DNA of 64,000 nt from Cryobacterium sp. SO2. Lineage in GTDB: Bacteria > Actinomycetota > Actinomycetes > Actinomycetales > Microbacteriaceae. Every line of letters begins with the position of its first letter. The stretch's first letter is position 1. This document shows positions 7,713-15,770 of this stretch, one piece after another. Below the pieces are notes generated by a model that had not been told where the DNA came from, searched no databases, and saw only the letters and a program-made list of their open reading frames with translations. The translations under genes were made by a program, and so were the position numbers. The stretch is taken from contig NZ_CP117849.1 in the NCBI RefSeq assembly GCF_026151165.2, positions 2,232,001-2,296,000 of the forward strand. Reading direction: 5' to 3'.

Positions 7713-10700
7713 TGATGAGTCCTTTTTCGCGGGCGACGGCGACGATGACCGGGCCGAGGTTCGCGTAGTGGGTGGCCTCGAAGCGCACGTAGTGCTCGAC
7801 GGTTGAGCCGGTGAGGCCCTGCAGCCATTCGGAGGGTGTGCCTGCGGCGAGGTCGTCGGCCGCCACGGCCGAAGCCGAGTGCGTCGCGAACCGGGTGGCG
7901 AGGGTTTCGCCGGCCACGTCGACGCCGGTGGCCAGCGCGAAGGTCGCGGCATCGGCCTCGTCGAAGAAGACCAGGTCGAGACGGATGCGGTCGCTCACCT
8001 CGAAGCCGGCGGACTTGCGGGTGTCCTGCACGGCTCTGATCAGGTCGCGGGCCAGGCCCTCCGCCTCCAGTTCCGGCGTGGTGGTGGTCTCGAGCAGCAC
8101 GAAACCGCCGCCGGCCAGCAGCGCGAGTGCGGAGCTGTTGAGGACCGATTCGGCGTCGGCGGAGGTGGAGGCGGCCTGCAGCTCCAGGTCGTACTCCCCC
8201 AGCTCCAGGGCAATGCCGCCGGCGGTGACGACACCATCCGTCTCTGACCAGTCACCGGTACGGGCGGCCTTGATTACCTGCTGCACCTGCTTGCCCAGGC
8301 GCGGGCCGGCGGCACGCGCATTGACGGTGAGCTTGGAGGTGATGCCGTAGCTCTCGGCACTGTCGGCCTGCTGCTCGACGAGGGTGACCGCCTTGACGTT
8401 GAGTTCGTCGCGGAGGATGCCCTCGAAGCCGGCCAGGGCGGCCGTGTCGGTGGTGACGACGGTGAGGTTCGCCAGCGGCAGGCGCACCCGGAGGCCCGCC
8501 TTCTTGCGCAGCGACAGCACCGTGGAGCTGATCAGGCGCACCTGGTCCATGGCCGTGACCAGGCCGGGGTCGGCGGGGAAGTCGGCCGCGTTCGGCCAGT
8601 CGGTGAGGTGCACGCTGCGGCCACCGGTGAGGCCCTGCCAGATGCGTTCGGTGACCAGCGGCAGCAGCGGGGCGGCGACCCTGGTGACGGTTTCGAGCAC
8701 CGTGTACAGGGTGTCGAAGGCGTCCGCGCCGGTGCCGTCCGCGGTGACTCCGGCCCAGAACCTGTCGCGGGAGCGACGGACGTACCAATTGGTGAGCACG
8801 TCGGCGAAGTCGCGCAGGCGCGCGGCGGCCAGGGTGCTGTCGAGACGTTCGAGGTCGCCGGTGACGTCCTCGACCAGGTCGCGGGTCTTGGCCAGCAGGT
8901 ACCGGTCGAGCACGTCGGTGGAGTCGGTGCGCCAGGTGGCGGTGTAGCCGGAGGCGTTGGCGTAGAGAGAGAAGAAATACCAGGTGCTCCACAGCGGAAG
9001 CAGCATCTGGCGGGTGCCCTCGCGGATGCCCTCCTCGGTGACGATGAGGTTGCCGCCGCGGAGCACAGGGGAGCTCATCAGGAACCAGCGCATGGCGTCG
9101 GAGCCGTCGCGGTCGAAGACCTCGTTCACGTTCGGGTAGTTGCGCAGCGACTTGCTCATCTTCTGGCCGTCGTTGCCGAGCACGATGCCGTGGCTGACCA
9201 CGTTCTTGAACGCCGGCCGGTCGAACAGGGCGGTCGAGAGCACGTGCAGCAGGTAGAACCAGCCGCGGGTCTGGCCGATGTACTCCACGATGAAGTCCGC
9301 CGGGTTGTGCGAGTCGAACCATTCCCGGTTCTCGAACGGGTAGTGCACCTGGGCGAAGGGCATCGAGCCGGAGTCGAACCAGACGTCGAGCACATCCTCG
9401 ATGCGCCGCATGGTGGACTGCCCGGTGGGGTCGTCGGGGTTGGGCCGGGTGAGCGCGTCGATGTACGGGCGGTGCAGGTCGGTGGGGCGCACGCCGAAGT
9501 CGGCCTCGAGCTCGTCGAGCGAACCGTAGACGTCGATACGCGGGTAGGCGGGGTTGTCGCTCTTCCAGACCGGGATCGGGGAGCCCCAGTACCGGTTGCG
9601 GCTGATCGACCAGTCGCGGGCGTTGCCGATCCACTTGCCGAACTGGCCGTCCTTGACGTTCTCCGGCACCCAGTTCACCTCCTGGTTGAGGTCGACCATG
9701 CGGCCCCGGAAGTCGGTGACGCGCACGAACCAGCTCGACACGGCCTTGTAGATCAGCGGGTTGCGGCAGCGCCAGCAGTGCGGGTAGGAGTGCTCGTAGC
9801 TGGCCTGGCGGAGCAGTCGGCCCTGCGCCTTGATCAGCTGGGTGAGGGGCTTGTTCGCGTCGCTCCAGAGCTGGCCGGCCACCTCGGTGACCTCGGGCAG
9901 GAACTTGCCGCCGTCGTCGAGGGAGAGGATCACGGGGATGCCGTAGGCCTGGCAGACCGTCTGGTCCTCCTCGCCATAGGCGGGGGCCTGGTGCACGATG
10001 CCGGTGCCGTCGCTGGTGGTGACGTAGTCGGCGACCACGAAGCGCCAGGCGTTCTGGGTGCCCCACTCGCTCTCGTCGGCGTAGTAGTCGAACAAGCGGT
10101 CGTAGGAGACGCCCTCGAGGTCGCGGCCGGTGACGGTGCGGCTGATGGCGGCCGTCGCGTCGGCGGCGCTCTCGTAGCCGAGGTCCTTGGCGTAGCTGCC
10201 GACGAGGTCGATGGCCAGCAGATACTCGGCGCCGAGCACCTCGGTGGACGCATCCGGCGCGGTGGCCTGCTCGCGCAGCACTTCGGCATCCGGGGTGCCG
10301 TTCGGCCCGGCGGGGACGACGGCGTAGACGATCTCCGGGCCGACGGCCAGGGCGAGGTTGGTGGGCAGGGTCCAGGGCGTGGTGGTCCAGGCGAGGGCCC
10401 GCACGGCGGTGAGGCCGAGGGTCTCGGCCTTGGCTCCCACCAGCGGGAAGGTGACCGTGACGGTCTGGTCCTGGCGCATCTTGTAGACGTCGTCGTCCAT
10501 GCGCAGTTCGTGGTTGGACAGCGGGGTCTGGTCGCGCCAGCAATACGGCAGCACCCGGTAGCCCTCGTAGGCGAGGCCCTTGGTGTGCAGTTCCTTGAAC
10601 GCCCAGATCACCGATTCCATGAAGGTGATGTCGAGGGTCTTGTAGTCGTTCTCGAAGTCCACCCAGCGGGCCTGGCGGGTGACGTACTTCTCCCAGTCCT

Positions 10701-11145
10701 TGGTGTACTCGAGCACGGATTCCCGGGCGACGGCGTTGAACGCGGCCAGGCCCATTTCTTCGATCTGGCTCTTGTCGGTGATGCCCAGCTTGCGCTCGGC
10801 CTCCAGCTCGGCCGGCAGGCCGTGGGTGTCCCAGCCGAACCGGCGGTGCACCTGCTTGCCGCGCATGGTCTGGAAGCGCGGGAAGAGGTCCTTGGCGTAG
10901 CCGGTGAGCAGGTGGCCGTAGTGCGGCAGCCCGTTGGCGAACGGGGGGCCGTCGTAGAACACCCACTCCGGGGCACCTTCGCGGTTGTCGATGGACGCCT
11001 GGAATGTGCCGTCCTTCTCCCAGAAGGCGAGAACCTCGGACTCGATGGCCGGGAAGTTCGGCGACGGGACGACGGCCGCGTCGCGGGCGGGGTCCCCGGC
11101 CGGCAGGCCGAACGCGTTGTCTGTGGGCTGCTGCGGGTACGTCAT
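7705..11145 (-). CDS. ileS: isoleucyl-tRNA synthetase
   Basis: 1146 residues, the long form of class I IleRS. The HIGH-type motif is HYGH (residues 75-78, in NGLPHYGHLLTG) and KMSKS is at 662-666. The editing domain lies between, and HSYPHCWRCRNPLIYK marks the WCW/CP-type module. The length and C-terminal part fit the archaeal/eukaryote-like type 2 IleRS common in actinobacteria, which is often tolerant of pseudomonic acid; I infer this from overall form only. Start ATG at 11145 has AGGAGAA four bases upstream. This ribosome site is the control point of the T-box leader just upstream. Confidence 0.96.
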   Translation of the reverse strand: MTYPQQPTDNAFGLPAGDPARDAAVVPSPNFPAIESEVLAFWEKDGTFQASIDNREGAPEWVFYDGPPFANGLPHYGHLLTGYAKDLFPRFQTMRGKQVHRRFGWDTHGLPAELEAERKLGITDKSQIEEMGLAAFNAVARESVLEYTKDWEKYVTRQARWVDFENDYKTLDITFMESVIWAFKELHTKGLAYEGYRVLPYCWRDQTPLSNHELRMDDDVYKMRQDQTVTVTFPLVGAKAETLGLTAVRALAWTTTPWTLPTNLALAVGPEIVYAVVPAGPNGTPDAEVLREQATAPDASTEVLGAEYLLAIDLVGSYAKDLGYESAADATAAISRTVTGRDLEGVSYDRLFDYYADESEWGTQNAWRFVVADYVTTSDGTGIVHQAPAYGEEDQTVCQAYGIPVILSLDDGGKFLPEVTEVAGQLWSDANKPLTQLIKAQGRLLRQASYEHSYPHCWRCRNPLIYKAVSSWFVRVTDFRGRMVDLNQEVNWVPENVKDGQFGKWIGNARDWSISRNRYWGSPIPVWKSDNPAYPRIDVYGSLDELEADFGVRPTDLHRPYIDALTRPNPDDPTGQSTMRRIEDVLDVWFDSGSMPFAQVHYPFENREWFDSHNPADFIVEYIGQTRGWFYLLHVLSTALFDRPAFKNVVSHGIVLGNDGQKMSKSLRNYPNVNEVFDRDGSDAMRWFLMSSPVLRGGNLIVTEEGIREGTRQMLLPLWSTWYFFSLYANASGYTATWRTDSTDVLDRYLLAKTRDLVEDVTGDLERLDSTLAAARLRDFADVLTNWYVRRSRDRFWAGVTADGTGADAFDTLYTVLETVTRVAAPLLPLVTERIWQGLTGGRSVHLTDWPNAADFPADPGLVTAMDQVRLISSTVLSLRKKAGLRVRLPLANLTVVTTDTAALAGFEGILRDELNVKAVTLVEQQADSAESYGITSKLTVNARAAGPRLGKQVQQVIKAARTGDWSETDGVVTAGGIALELGEYDLELQAASTSADAESVLNSSALALLAGGGFVLLETTTTPELEAEGLARDLIRAVQDTRKSAGFEVSDRIRLDLVFFDEADAATFALATGVDVAGETLATRFATHSASAVAADDLAAGTPSEWLQGLTGSTVEHYVRFEATHYANLGPVIVAVAREKGLINV

Positions 11146-11380
11146 GCTTCTCCTGGACGAGGCGGTGTTGAGTCGCTGGCCTATTCCACGAGGACGCCCG
11201 CCCCGACAGGGCAATGCGCGGTACCACCTCGCTTGCCGTTCCCATGCTGGCGAACGACCGCTCAAACTAAGGCTGTGACGGGCCCGACCCGTTCGGCTCT
11301 ACTGGCCGGCAACGTGCCGGGGCACGATACCAACGTTCTTCCGAAGACTCCCCGGTGATAGCCGGATCAATGTCGTTTAA
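11146..11380 (-). promoter_or_regulatory. translational T-box riboswitch (isoleucine, ultrashort stem I) for ileS
   Basis: Reading leftward, the leader contains CCGGCTATCACCGG (complement near 11350-11366), an ultrashort stem I whose loop presents the isoleucine codon ATC. It is followed by GGAGTCTTCGGAAGAAC, as in known actinobacterial ileS T-boxes. The T-box bulge sequence AGGTGGTACCGCG lies at 11217-11229, and a sequence that can sequester the AGGAGAA ribosome site follows before the ATG at 11145. There is no terminator, so control should be at translation: uncharged tRNA-Ile frees the ribosome site. Confidence 0.93.
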
Positions 11381-11449
11381 TACTAGCTTGCCAGACGACT
11401 GCCGGGCGGGGGAACTCCTCTGCCGGCGGGAATGCCCGGGCAGGCTGGC

Positions 11450-12064
11450 TCAGGCCCGGTCGAGAACGGCCCGGAACCCCGCGCACACCGGCGAGACGGC
11501 CGCGTCCACATACGGCGACAGCGGTCCGCGGCCCACACCGGCGGCCGCCCATTCGCGTGCCGCGGCCGCTGCGGCGGCCACCACGGCGCTGGCGAAGGCT
11601 CGCCCGACCAGGTCCGCTTCCCCGACCTGGCCCGGCCTGGCGGCGACGAATTCGTGCACCAGGCCCACCTGCACCAGAAAGCGGGCCAGGGCGGATGCCT
11701 CCAGCTCGTCGCCCGTCGCCATCAGCTCGTACTGGGTGACGGACCACGGCACCCGGCCCGGCCCGAATCCGGCGGCGACGCTCAACAGTGCCTCGCGCAC
11801 GGACCCGGTCACCGGTGCGGCCCGGTCGCACACGGCCAGGGCGGCGGGAAGGGCGGCCAGGCCGGCGTCGACATCCACCCAGAGCAGGTCGCTCTTGGCG
11901 GAGAAGTAGTTGAAGAAGGTGTTACGACTCACGCCGGCACGGCGGGCGATCTCGCTGATCGTGGTGGTGGCATACGTCTGCTCGAGGAACAGCTCCGCGG
12001 CGGCCTCCTCGAGCATGGCTCTGGACGACCCGCGAGGCCGGCCCACGGGACGGGAATCGGACAT
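11450..12064 (-). CDS. TetR-family transcriptional regulator
   Basis: 204 residues. The N-terminal DNA-binding domain is clear: ISEIARRAGVSRNTFFNYF at about residues 36-54 is the TetR helix-turn-helix with the usual (Y/F)xYF end. The C-terminal ligand domain is Ala-rich and not recognisable. The ATG at 12064 has AGGAG five bases upstream. The gene is divergent from the peptide-type ABC transporter starting at 12215, and a 21-bp near-palindrome lies between them, so it probably controls that transporter and itself. The ligand is unknown. Confidence 0.9.
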   Translation of the reverse strand: MSDSRPVGRPRGSSRAMLEEAAAELFLEQTYATTTISEIARRAGVSRNTFFNYFSAKSDLLWVDVDAGLAALPAALAVCDRAAPVTGSVREALLSVAAGFGPGRVPWSVTQYELMATGDELEASALARFLVQVGLVHEFVAARPGQVGEADLVGRAFASAVVAAAAAAAREWAAAGVGRGPLSPYVDAAVSPVCAGFRAVLDRA

Positions 12065-12103
12065 AGCTCTCCTGTGTTCTACGATGGGACTCGACGCCTC
12101 ACG

Positions 12104-12124
12104 TTATTGTACTCAGTCCAATAA
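12104..12124. promoter_or_regulatory. candidate TetR operator, 21-bp palindrome
   Basis: Outer arms TTATTG (12104-12109) and CAATAA (12119-12124) are exact inverted repeats. Including the inner bases, nine of ten pairs around C12114 are complementary. It is AT-rich within GC-rich DNA and lies 40 bp from the TetR start and about 90 bp from the transporter start, which is where a shared operator would be expected. Confidence 0.6.
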
Positions 12125-12145
12125 TCGCACAGCACCTGGTCACCC

Positions 12146-12196
12146 GTGAAACCAAGCACCCCGTGAAACCAAGCACCCCCTGAAACCAAGCACCCC
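12146..12196 (+). repeat. three tandem copies of a 17-bp unit
   Basis: The unit GTGAAACCAAGCACCCC occurs at 12146-12162, 12163-12179 and 12180-12196; the third copy differs only in its first base. A partial fourth (GTGAAA) begins at 12197. The array ends immediately before the binding-protein gene and would be in its 5' leader. It could be regulatory or simply a slippage-prone array. Confidence 0.85.
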
Positions 12197-12214
12197 GTGA
12201 AAAGAGACAGCCGC

Positions 12215-13897
12215 ATGCCCCGTCCGGGAATCGTTCCTTCCAGCCCGCGTTCACTGACGCTGGCCGTCTTGGCCGGCACGGCCGCACTCGGGCTCGCCCT
12301 GACGGGCTGCACCGCCGCCTCCCCCAGCAGCGACAGCAGCGCTCCGGCCACCGGCGGCACGCTCACCTACGCCTCCGGCGACGCCGAGCCCACCTGCCTG
12401 GACCCGCACGTTGGGGGCAACTACCCCCAGGCGCTGGTCAGTTCGCAGTTCCTCGAGTCGCTGGTGTCGCTGGACACCGACGGCACCGTCATCCCGTGGC
12501 TGGCCGACAGTTGGAGCGTCAGCGACGACGGGCTCGCCTGGGAATTCACCCTCAAGGACGGCGTCACGTTCACCGACGGCACCCCGCTGGATGCTGCCGC
12601 CGTGCAGGCCAACATCGCGCACCTGCAGGACCCGGAGACCGGCTCCTCGACCGGCTACCTGGCGCTGGCCAAGGTGACCGGCACCGAGGCCGTCTCCGAC
12701 TCCGTCGTTCGGCTCACCTTGTCCCAGCCCGACAGCGCGCTGCTCGAGTCCCTCTCCCAGCCGTGGCTGGCCATCGAATCCCCCACCGCGCTGGAGCGCA
12801 GCCAGGACGAGAACTGCGCGGCCCCTGTGGGCACCGGCCCGTTCGTGGTCGACTCCTGGGTGAAGCAGAACGCGATCACCCTGGTGCGGAACGACGACTA
12901 CACCTCGCCGCCGGCCGATGCCGCGCACGACGGGCCCGCCTACCTCGACACGATCGTCTGGCGCTTCATCCCTGACTCCGCCTCCCGCTACGCGGCGCTG
13001 CAGGCCGGTGAGGTCGACGTGATCGACAACGCCCAGCCGGACACCATCGCCCAGGCAGAGGCCAGCGACACCATCGTGCACCTCGACGCCCCGCGGCCCG
13101 GCGCGTCCAACCGCATCGAGCTGAACTCCGGCAAGGCGCCCTTCAACGACGCCGCTGTGCGCGAGGCCTTCATCCGATCGGCCAACGTGGACGACGCCGT
13201 CGCGTCGCTGTTCCAGGGCAGCGCGGAGCGGTCGTACTCTGCGCTGTCCAGCGTCGAGCCGCTCGGCATCTCGCGCCCCGACCTGTTCGACTATGACCCG
13301 GATGCCGCCGCGGCCCTGCTCGATGGCGCCGGCTGGTCCGAGAAGGACTCAGAAGGCTACCGGGTCAAGGATGGTGTGCGCCTCACCGTTGTCTTCCCGG
13401 TGAGCACCAACCAGTCCATCCCCGCCGAGCAGTCCCTCTTCGAGCAGATCCAGGCGACAGCGAAGGAGACCGGGTTCGACGTGCAGCTCACCAAGCTGGA
13501 CCTGTCCAGCTGGTACACGGCCCTGGGCAGCAACGCCTATGACGCCGTCAGCGCGCCGTACACCAAGGTGGGTCCCGACGTTCTGCGGATCCTTTTCCAC
13601 TCCGACGGCATCACGCCGGCGCCGAGCGGCTACTTCGCCAACCACGCCCAGCTGAACGACCCCGAACTGGACTCGCTGCTCACCGAGGCCGACCAGGTCT
13701 CGGCGACCACCGCAGATGGCGCCGATGAGCGCGCGGCCCTCTACGAAGACGCGCAGGACCTGATCCTGGAGGGCTTCTACATCCTCCCGCTCTACGACCA
13801 GCAGAACCACTTCCTGCTCGGTTCGGCCGTCGAGGGTGCCAGGGCACTGCCGACGGTGTCGACCCCCGCGTTCTACGACGCGTGGCTGAACCGCTGA
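12215..13897 (+). CDS. peptide/nickel-type ABC transporter substrate-binding lipoprotein
   Basis: 560 residues from the ATG at 12215; a GTG at 12197 would add six residues but lies in the tandem repeat. The signal sequence ends in the lipobox LTGC (Cys32), so the protein is membrane-anchored outside the cell. The mature part has the SBP_bac_5 features: DAEPTCLDPHVGG near the start, DGLAWEFTLKDGVTFTDGTPL, and the typical TGPFVVDSW segment. It delivers peptides or similar solutes to the permeases encoded next. Substrate specificity cannot be read from the sequence. It is the first gene of a four-gene operon. Confidence 0.93.
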   Translation: MPRPGIVPSSPRSLTLAVLAGTAALGLALTGCTAASPSSDSSAPATGGTLTYASGDAEPTCLDPHVGGNYPQALVSSQFLESLVSLDTDGTVIPWLADSWSVSDDGLAWEFTLKDGVTFTDGTPLDAAAVQANIAHLQDPETGSSTGYLALAKVTGTEAVSDSVVRLTLSQPDSALLESLSQPWLAIESPTALERSQDENCAAPVGTGPFVVDSWVKQNAITLVRNDDYTSPPADAAHDGPAYLDTIVWRFIPDSASRYAALQAGEVDVIDNAQPDTIAQAEASDTIVHLDAPRPGASNRIELNSGKAPFNDAAVREAFIRSANVDDAVASLFQGSAERSYSALSSVEPLGISRPDLFDYDPDAAAALLDGAGWSEKDSEGYRVKDGVRLTVVFPVSTNQSIPAEQSLFEQIQATAKETGFDVQLTKLDLSSWYTALGSNAYDAVSAPYTKVGPDVLRILFHSDGITPAPSGYFANHAQLNDPELDSLLTEADQVSATTADGADERAALYEDAQDLILEGFYILPLYDQQNHFLLGSAVEGARALPTVSTPAFYDAWLNR

Positions 13898-14904
13898 GTC
13901 GCGACGGGCGGCGCGCCCGGCCAGGCATCCGCCGGCCGGGCAGCGGTTGGCCAGGCAGCGGTTGGCCGGGCATCCTCCGGCGGCTCGCCGGGGCCGTGTT
14001 CGTGCTGTGGGCCGTGGCCACCGTCACCTTCTTCTCGGTGCGGCTGATCCCCGGCGACCCCGCCGAGGCCATTCTGGGCGGCCCCGGCTCCCAGACCTCG
14101 CCGGAGGCCCTCGCCGCCGTGCGCGCCGAATACGGGCTCGACCAACCGGTGCTGGTGCAGTACCTGCATCAGCTGGGCCGGCTGGCCACCGGCGACCTCG
14201 GCCGGTCGTACGCGCTCAACATGGATGTCGGCCCGCTGGTGCTCAGCCAGCTCGGCGGCACCCTGCTGCTGGCCGTGCTGGCACTGGCGGTCGCCTGGGT
14301 TCTCGCGCTCCTGCTGGCCACCTGGTCGACCGGGCGAGGTCGACTGGCCCGCCAGATCGGCTCCGGTCTGGAGATCGTGGGGGCCGCCCTGCCGCATTTC
14401 TGGCTGGCCACCACCCTCATCGTGCTGTTCAGCGTTTGGTGGGGGGTGCTGCCGCCGATCAGCACACCGGATGCCCGCGGCCTGGTGCTGCCCGTCGTGA
14501 CCCTGGCCATCCCGTTGGCGGGATTCCTCGGCCAGGTGATGCGGGAGAGCCTGACCACGGCCCTCGAGTCGCCCTTCGTGCTCTCGGCCAGGGCACGGGG
14601 CGAGAGCGAACGCGGCGTGCTCTGGCGGCACGCCCTCCGGCACGCCGCCCTGCCGGCGATCGGGCTGTCCGGCTGGGCGTTCGGGTCGCTGATCAGCGGC
14701 GCCGTCGTGGTGGAGACCATCTTCGCCAGGCCCGGCCTCGGCCGCACCTTGTTGAACGCCGTCACCGTGCGCGACGTGCCCGTGGTGATCGGCGTCGTGA
14801 TGCTCGTGGCACTGGCCTACATCCTGATGACCATCCTCACCGACCTCGCGTCCAGGCTGGCCGACCCCCGGCCCACGGAAGCACACACCGGAGGGGCCTC
14901 GTGA
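13882..14904 (+). CDS. ABC transporter permease, DppB/OppB type
   Basis: 340 residues. Six membrane helices, the VRLIPGDPAEAILG motif after helix 1 typical of OppB-type permeases, and the cytoplasmic EAA-like loop around ALESPFVLSARARGESERG (about residue 230). The GTG at 13882 overlaps the end of the binding-protein gene by 16 bp. The N-terminus is Arg/Gly/Pro-rich and contains a short internal repeat (GSGWPGSGWPG), so a slightly later start is possible. It pairs with the next gene to form the membrane channel. Confidence 0.93.
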   Translation: MAEPLSRDGRRARPGIRRPGSGWPGSGWPGILRRLAGAVFVLWAVATVTFFSVRLIPGDPAEAILGGPGSQTSPEALAAVRAEYGLDQPVLVQYLHQLGRLATGDLGRSYALNMDVGPLVLSQLGGTLLLAVLALAVAWVLALLLATWSTGRGRLARQIGSGLEIVGAALPHFWLATTLIVLFSVWWGVLPPISTPDARGLVLPVVTLAIPLAGFLGQVMRESLTTALESPFVLSARARGESERGVLWRHALRHAALPAIGLSGWAFGSLISGAVVVETIFARPGLGRTLLNAVTVRDVPVVIGVVMLVALAYILMTILTDLASRLADPRPTEAHTGGAS

Positions 14905-15770
14905 GCGAACTCGAAATCCAGGTTTCCGCCGGCGGCGCACCACGGGACCGAACCCGCGCGCTCCGCCGCGGCCGTTTCACCGCGGTCGAACTGGCGGCAG
15001 CGCTGCTCGCCGTGCTCCTGCTCATCGCCGCGATCGCTCCGCGCCTGCTGGCCCCCGGCGACCCTCTGGCCATCGACCCCCTGGCTGCCTTCGGCGCGCC
15101 GTCCTGGGCGCACTGGTTCGGCACCGATGAGTCCGGCCGGGACATCTTCACCCGGGTGGTGGACGGCGCCAGGGAGTCCCTGCTCATCGGCCTCACCGCC
15201 ACCCTGATCGGGCTCGGCCTCGGCGCGCTCCTCGGCACCGTCGCCGGCACGCTGGGCGCCGCCGTGGACTTCACGGTCAACCGTTTCCTCGAGGTGCTCT
15301 TCGCGTTTCCCGGCCTGCTGCTCGCACTGCTGTTCATCCTGGTCTTCGGCCCCGGCCCCGGCAGCGCCATCGTCGCGGTGGGTCTCTCCACGGCACCCGG
15401 CTACGCCCGCATCATCCGCGCCCAGCTGCTGCGGGTTCGTTCGTCGGCGTTCGTGGAAGCCGCCACGGTGCAGGGCCTGTCGCGCAGCCGCATCCTGGCC
15501 AGGCACATCATGCCCAACACGCTGGCACCCCTGCTCGTGCTCGGCACACTCGGGGTGGGCCAGGCCATCGTCTGGGCGGCGGCGCTGAGCTATCTGGGCC
15601 TCGGCGCCCAACCACCGGCCGCCGAATGGGGCGCCATGCTCTCGGCCGGCCGCACCTACATCACCTCGGCGTGGTGGATGAGCTTCTTCCCCGGCCTGTT
15701 CATCGTGCTCACTGCCGTGTGCGCCACGACCCTCGGCCGCTCGATCGAACGACGGCTGAGGCACGCATGA
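14901..15770 (+). CDS. ABC transporter permease, DppC/OppC type
   Basis: 289 residues from a GTG at 14901 that overlaps the upstream stop by 4 bp. The N-terminal helix is followed by HWFGTDESGRDIFTRVV, the characteristic OppC_N-to-permease junction, and by the EAA loop EAATVQGLSRSRILARHIMPN. Five to six helices are visible. Its stop overlaps the ATPase start (ATGA), so the four transporter genes are one translation-coupled unit. Confidence 0.94.
   Translation: MSELEIQVSAGGAPRDRTRALRRGRFTAVELAAALLAVLLLIAAIAPRLLAPGDPLAIDPLAAFGAPSWAHWFGTDESGRDIFTRVVDGARESLLIGLTATLIGLGLGALLGTVAGTLGAAVDFTVNRFLEVLFAFPGLLLALLFILVFGPGPGSAIVAVGLSTAPGYARIIRAQLLRVRSSAFVEAATVQGLSRSRILARHIMPNTLAPLLVLGTLGVGQAIVWAAALSYLGLGAQPPAAEWGAMLSAGRTYITSAWWMSFFPGLFIVLTAVCATTLGRSIERRLRHA

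Noticed and set aside
7713..7952. An upstream extension of folC
   Set aside because: It lies inside ileS in another frame, and the ATG at 7712 is coupled to the ileS stop with a ribosome site.
8608..11358. A long rightward reading frame opposite ileS
   Set aside because: It is the complement shadow of a highly conserved tRNA synthetase in GC-rich DNA, has no family motif, and crosses the T-box leader.
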